A stretch of 27,029 nucleotides of DNA from positions 1 to 27,029 of the forward strand of contig SPBW01000009.1 in assembly GCA_004525685.1 (NCBI GenBank), written 5' to 3'. The notes under the pieces were generated by a model that saw nothing but the letters and a program-made list of their open reading frames with translations, ran no database searches and was not told the DNA's origin. The DNA comes from Candidatus Atribacteria bacterium (GTDB lineage Bacteria; Bipolaricaulota; Bipolaricaulia; UBA7950; UBA9294). Made by a program: the position numbers and the translations under genes. Below, piece after piece: positions 23,315 through 27,029 of the stretch; position 1 is the stretch's first letter; every line of letters starts with the position of its first letter.

Positions 23315-25426
23315 ATGAGGAGATATCTTCTTGTCGTCTTGGCAGCAGTTATTCTCGGAAGTGCGCTTGGATGGATCGTGACTGCCCAGCCTGACATACC
23401 TGGCTACGTAGTGAGCGATCTGCAACTAATCAGTCAAGAGAGCAAGGCAGATTGGTCTGAGAAATGGACGGGGCCGATTCAGGCAGCCACGATTCTGGCG
23501 TGGTTTGCAGATCATGGCTATCCAGCCTTTCTACGCGATTTCAACAACGATGGCGTCATTGACGAATTGGACACAATCGAACTAGCTGACATCCTCGGGC
23601 GCATCTTCATGAGCACGGAAACGATTCGTGGAACGACGGATGTCCGCCTCGTCCTAGGTCTGGCGCAGTACGTGGCAGAGACCTACCCAGGACAATTCGT
23701 GCTGAAGATTTACGATTCGGGCCTCCCCGGAGAGATGGCCATGGAGGCGGGGCAGACATACGATCCAAACCTTGTGGCTGGGATTGAGCTCGTTCTGGAA
23801 GTCGATCCTTCCATCGCAGCTTACGAAGAAGAGCTTGAGAGCGGAGAAGGTGTCGTCATTGGTATTGAACTGAGTGACGGCAACACGTACCTGTCGGGTC
23901 GCTCCTTTCTCTATGAACCCACGACAGGGGGGAACGCACCCATCGATCTTGCTTGGTCTAGCGAAGACTACTGGCTTGTGGGGAACCAAGGGAAGGTGCT
24001 CGAAACGGTCGGGAAAATGGACGATGTCTTCTATCTTGACTACCAATCAGGATGGGAACGTGTCGAATTCATGCTCGCCCTCTCACCTGCTGACGATCCC
24101 CATGGCACCTCCGACCCCAATGAATGCCCTGACAACGCCATTGCCTATGACGTTTTCATCACGGAGATTGGCGATACCGGGAGCGTCGAGGTCGAGGAAT
24201 GCGTTACTCGCACAGATGATGTTGACACCTACACATACACGGTGACGAACATCGACTTCCTCTACAACGGCTGTGGGCTCTGCCTATTCGCCATACCGAA
24301 GCCCGTAACGCTGGCTACGCTGACACACTCGGAATCCGTTCCGTGGCTGTACAGTCTCTACCCAAGTGCCTGGGTATGGCGGCTTCCGCTGGGTAGTTGT
24401 GGCATCCTGCCGGGCGAATCGGCTGTGTTCTCTGTGTCTGTTCCTGGCCCCACATCGGATAGTCTCGTGATTGGCGTGATTGGATCCTGCGCAACATTCT
24501 CCCCGAGTGGCGTCTATCAGCCTTCAGAGCTTGCGGGCATTCGTACAACGGGCCCAGCCGATCCAGATGAAGAGAGTGGATGTCCAGATCTTGCTGTCCG
24601 ATACCTGGATCAGAGTTGCCAGTGTGATCCAATCGATGGCGTTTGCACACTACGGGTTTGGGTGGATGTTGTGAATGTCGGGACCGAGACGATCTTGGTC
24701 CCGTTCGATATCAGCCTGACCAGTCTAGGCCATCCAGGCGGAGACACGCAGACCTACATCGTGCCGCCGATCTTTGCTCCCGGGGATGTCTGGCCAGTTC
24801 AGTTGAGCTACACGTTCTCCATGGGCGGAGAGCTCTGCCCGATGGACTACGTGGTTACCGTAGATCCAAGTCCTGCACCAGATGGGGTGATCGCGGAGTG
24901 CGATGAGTCCAACAACAGCTACTTCGGCAGCATCGACTGCTTCTGCGACGAGCAGGAGCGAGGTGCTTGCTGTCTGCCCGATGGCAGCTGTGTTGAAATC
25001 ACCTCAGCAGAGTGCGCAGATGAAGGAGGAGACTTCCATCCTGGGGTATCCTGCGCGGTTGTTCAGTGCCCTCCGCCAGAGCAGTCCTGCGTGGACTTAA
25101 TCGTGGAAATCACGGAGATGAGTTGTCGCAACGTCGGTGCAGCAGCCCCGCAGTATGAGCTGACGATCGAAGCATTGGTCACCAACATCGGCAGCGCGAC
25201 GGTGACTGAATCCATTTGGGTGCGTGCGAGCACAGATTGTGGCAGTGATACGGATATCGTTCATACGGATCTTGATCCTGGGGACTCCGCCACGGCTGAA
25301 TTCGTCATTGAATGTGGTATTCAGGGGGGGTGCCATCCGCTGACTGTCACTGTGGATCACACGCTGTTCATCGTCGAGTGCGATGAGAACAACAACGAGG
25401 ATACAGACACGGTCTGCTGTCGGTAA
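23315..25426 (+). CDS. Exported CARDB-domain protein with dockerin-like calcium loop
   Basis: The 703-residue product has a signal peptide (RRYLLVVLAAVILGSALGW). At residues 75-86, DFNNDGVIDELD is a textbook calcium loop of the dockerin/EF-hand type, in a helical region of about 50-130. A middle region (about 260-420) has Cys-rich beta segments. Two CARDB domains follow (about 424-545 and 592-703), each ending in a version of ECDESNNS or ECDENNNE. Between them, residues 550-590 form a small Cys-rich module starting GACCLPDGSC, a motif I have seen in secreted proteins of Planctomycetes and related groups. It is probably a surface or secreted adhesin-like protein; no enzyme domain is seen. The ATG at 23315 is seven bases from GGAGG; ATG 23309 is too close to it. 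The open frame reaches back to 23186 without signal-peptide character. Confidence 0.82.
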   Translation: MRRYLLVVLAAVILGSALGWIVTAQPDIPGYVVSDLQLISQESKADWSEKWTGPIQAATILAWFADHGYPAFLRDFNNDGVIDELDTIELADILGRIFMSTETIRGTTDVRLVLGLAQYVAETYPGQFVLKIYDSGLPGEMAMEAGQTYDPNLVAGIELVLEVDPSIAAYEEELESGEGVVIGIELSDGNTYLSGRSFLYEPTTGGNAPIDLAWSSEDYWLVGNQGKVLETVGKMDDVFYLDYQSGWERVEFMLALSPADDPHGTSDPNECPDNAIAYDVFITEIGDTGSVEVEECVTRTDDVDTYTYTVTNIDFLYNGCGLCLFAIPKPVTLATLTHSESVPWLYSLYPSAWVWRLPLGSCGILPGESAVFSVSVPGPTSDSLVIGVIGSCATFSPSGVYQPSELAGIRTTGPADPDEESGCPDLAVRYLDQSCQCDPIDGVCTLRVWVDVVNVGTETILVPFDISLTSLGHPGGDTQTYIVPPIFAPGDVWPVQLSYTFSMGGELCPMDYVVTVDPSPAPDGVIAECDESNNSYFGSIDCFCDEQERGACCLPDGSCVEITSAECADEGGDFHPGVSCAVVQCPPPEQSCVDLIVEITEMSCRNVGAAAPQYELTIEALVTNIGSATVTESIWVRASTDCGSDTDIVHTDLDPGDSATAEFVIECGIQGGCHPLTVTVDHTLFIVECDENNNEDTDTVCCR

Positions 25427-25475
25427 CGCGAAGCATTGCCGCTCTCATGATGAGGCGAGCGCTGCCGTGCTGGCT

Positions 25476-25507
25476 CGCTTGAGTGAAACCTCGCTTTCAC
25501 TCAAGCG
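25476..25507. terminator. Perfect 13-base hairpin between two exported-protein genes
   Basis: CGCTTGAGTGAAA (25476-25488) and its exact complement (25495-25507) enclose CCTCGC. It lies 49 bases after the CARDB gene. The stem has AAA/TTT at its top, but no T run follows on either side, so termination would be partial at most. No good promoter is seen between it and the next gene, which may be read through. Confidence 0.5.
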
Positions 25508-25605
25508 TAGCTACGGTAGGTTGTGTAAGCGATGCGATCCTGTCGTGATTGGTCAATTGGGACACGGAGCGTCACGAGGAAGAACCAGAGGGATTGGAGG
25601 GTTTC

Positions 25606-27029
25606 ATGCATTCCAGGCGACGGAGTGGTGGTGTGGGTTGGGCCTTGTTCTTGCTTGTGGTCATCTTGTCTGTTGCCGCAGGAGCAGACGAGATTCACGT
25701 TCCCGACGACTACAACACGATTGAGGATGCGATTAAGCATGCCGACTGGGGCGATACGATTGTCGTGGATGATCAGCGCACAATTCGTGACACGATTGTC
25801 ATTCGCAGCGAGCGAAGACTCACTATCGAGGGCGAGTTCCGATTCCGCAGGAACACGGTGATTCAAGGCCAGCGTGATACGCAGCCCGTCTTCAGTCTCC
25901 AAAACTGCTCGGACATCACCTTCCGGAATCTCACGGTGCAGAGCGGATCTGTCGGTATCAGTGCAGTCAACTGCCAGAACATTCGCATCGAAGAGTGCCT
26001 GATCCAGAAGAACGAGGGTCCCGGACTCCTTGGCTACGACTTCATCTTGGAGGACACGACCGTCACAGACAACGACACCTGGGGGATCGAACTGATTGGC
26101 GATCCATCCGATCCAACCAAGGCTGAAATAGAACTCATCAATTCGTTTGTCACCTTCAATCGGGGCGGCGGAATGAAGATCGAGGATGCGATCGCAACGA
26201 TCGAGGGAACCGAGTTCACTGACAACAGAGGCTACGGGATTGTTGTCGATGGCAACACGCAAGTGGAGTTCACAGACGACTACGTGCCCACGGTTATCTC
26301 TCGCAACAAGGACGGCGGAGTTCTTGTACGAGATGCCACATTCACGCTACAAGGGACGGCTCAGATACAGAACAATCTTGGCGTCGGTATTGAGGCGGAA
26401 CGGGCGAACCTTACCGTGATTGGAGCAACGATCAGCGGTCACCAAGGTGCGGGCATCCTCTATCGAGAGTCACAAGGCTCGGTGGTCAGTAGTTTCATCA
26501 CAGACAACCCCGGCGCAGGCATCGTCATTGACGAACAAAGCGTGGTCACTGTCTCCTCAACATCTGTGACTGGGCAAGGAGGCGACGGTGTTCAAGTTCT
26601 CAATGGCGCGACAGCGACCATCGATGACGGATCGTCCCTATCCAATAACACCCTGGCAGGTCTGCTGCTTGATGCCACTACGGCAACGATGGCCGACTCG
26701 ACGGCTGGCGGGAATGGCGTCGCCGGTGTTCGCCTCATCAACAGTGCTGTAGGAACCCTTCAATCGGCGACGATCGATCAGAACCTGCTCGATGGCGTAT
26801 TGGTCGATGCCTCGACGGTGACGATGGATGGGGGGACCTGTTCCGAGAACGTGCGTCACGGCATCTATGTCATCAACGAGTCTACGGCGACTGCCCAGAA
26901 CGGAGCGGTTCTGTCTGGGAATGGTGTCGATGGCATGCTCGTAGAGTCCGGGATCGGTCGGCTACAAGATGCCTCCGCAGAAGAGAACTCCCAAGATGGC
27001 GTTCGCGTGCTCGAAAGCGGCACAGGGAC
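25606..27029 (+). CDS. Exported right-handed parallel beta-helix protein (3' end outside window)
   Basis: The frame is open for 474 codons from ATG 25606 to the window end. GGAGGG lies four bases before the ATG. After a basic start and a signal peptide (WALFLLVVILSVAAGA), the mature part begins IHVPDDYNTIEDAIKHADWG, the usual first turn of pectin-lyase-like beta-helix proteins. Rungs of 22-24 residues then follow, each with a G-hydrophobic-x-hydrophobic segment such as GVLVRDA, GIEAERA, GILYRES, GVQVLNG, GLLLDAT and GVRLINS, and Asn or Asp at the turns. Such proteins are secreted or surface polysaccharide-binding, lyase-like or adhesive proteins. No lyase active site can be identified in the part seen. 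The last six rungs alternate in two types (see the repeat entry). Confidence 0.85.
   Translation, partial: MHSRRRSGGVGWALFLLVVILSVAAGADEIHVPDDYNTIEDAIKHADWGDTIVVDDQRTIRDTIVIRSERRLTIEGEFRFRRNTVIQGQRDTQPVFSLQNCSDITFRNLTVQSGSVGISAVNCQNIRIEECLIQKNEGPGLLGYDFILEDTTVTDNDTWGIELIGDPSDPTKAEIELINSFVTFNRGGGMKIEDAIATIEGTEFTDNRGYGIVVDGNTQVEFTDDYVPTVISRNKDGGVLVRDATFTLQGTAQIQNNLGVGIEAERANLTVIGATISGHQGAGILYRESQGSVVSSFITDNPGAGIVIDEQSVVTVSSTSVTGQGGDGVQVLNGATATIDDGSSLSNNTLAGLLLDATTATMADSTAGGNGVAGVRLINSAVGTLQSATIDQNLLDGVLVDASTVTMDGGTCSENVRHGIYVINESTATAQNGAVLSGNGVDGMLVESGIGRLQDASAEENSQDGVRVLESGTG
26587..27029 (+). repeat. Alternating two-rung repeat inside the beta-helix gene
   Basis: Rung starts lie at 26587, 26659, 26725, 26794, 26860, 26932 and 26998. 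Rung lengths are 24, 22, 23, 22, 24 and 22 residues, so the pair repeats every 135-138 bases. One type opens GVQVLNG, GVRLINS, GIYVINE; the other opens GLLLDAT, GVLVDAS, GMLVESG. The array continues beyond the window. Confidence 0.6.

Overview
The window is gene-dense bacterial chromosome of about 55% GC (estimated by eye). It carries 18 genes I can support on both strands, and no rRNA, tRNA, CRISPR array or insertion sequence that I could recognise. Peptidoglycan synthesis (MurE, MurF), a type IIA topoisomerase B subunit, a lipoprotein, and exported CARDB and beta-helix proteins sit beside a tungsten-type aldehyde ferredoxin oxidoreductase. Together these suggest an anaerobic, probably uncultured bacterial lineage. 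Candidatus Bipolaricaulota (OP1/Acetothermia) would fit, but nothing here proves it. GTG and TTG starts are frequent. Shine-Dalgarno sites of the AGGAGG type are common but not universal.

Layout. 1-1106: the 3' end of a PP-loop tRNA-thiolation-like gene runs tail to tail into folE. 1107-3470: a divergent promoter region, then the AOR gene with its own hairpin. 3536-4774: an MFS transporter on the minus strand. 4870-9288: a plus-strand run of gyrB, a small exported protein, a membrane-anchored methyltransferase and a divergent murE. 9285-14785: a minus-strand run read trkA, trkH, an exported S55-like protease and murF. 14830-20502: a plus-strand run of a PKD/transglutaminase-like lipoprotein, a class I histone-deacetylase-like enzyme, a TGS-containing nucleoside kinase, a NIF3-like protein and exonuclease III. 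20558-21572: nudC (NAD diphosphatase) on the minus strand with an operator-like palindrome. 21701-22991: an RNase Z-like metallo-hydrolase with an apparent single-base frameshift, and a small AhpD-like protein. 23036-25507: strong hairpins around a 703-residue exported CARDB protein with a dockerin-like calcium loop. 25606-end: a right-handed beta-helix protein that runs off the window.

Working together: TrkA and TrkH form a potassium uptake system. MurE and MurF add consecutive residues to the peptidoglycan stem peptide, although here they lie in two convergent transcription units. The HDAC-like, kinase, NIF3 and exonuclease genes are packed with gaps of -4 to 16 bases and look co-transcribed. 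The last two genes encode secreted or surface proteins. The most notable points are the frameshifted RNase Z-like gene, a MurE with several altered signature motifs, an S55-type protease whose Ser and His motifs are in swapped order, an alternating two-rung repeat in the beta-helix protein, and several candidate promoters sharing a 17-base spacer and a TAC-type -10 box. I see no clear, wholly new multi-gene system.
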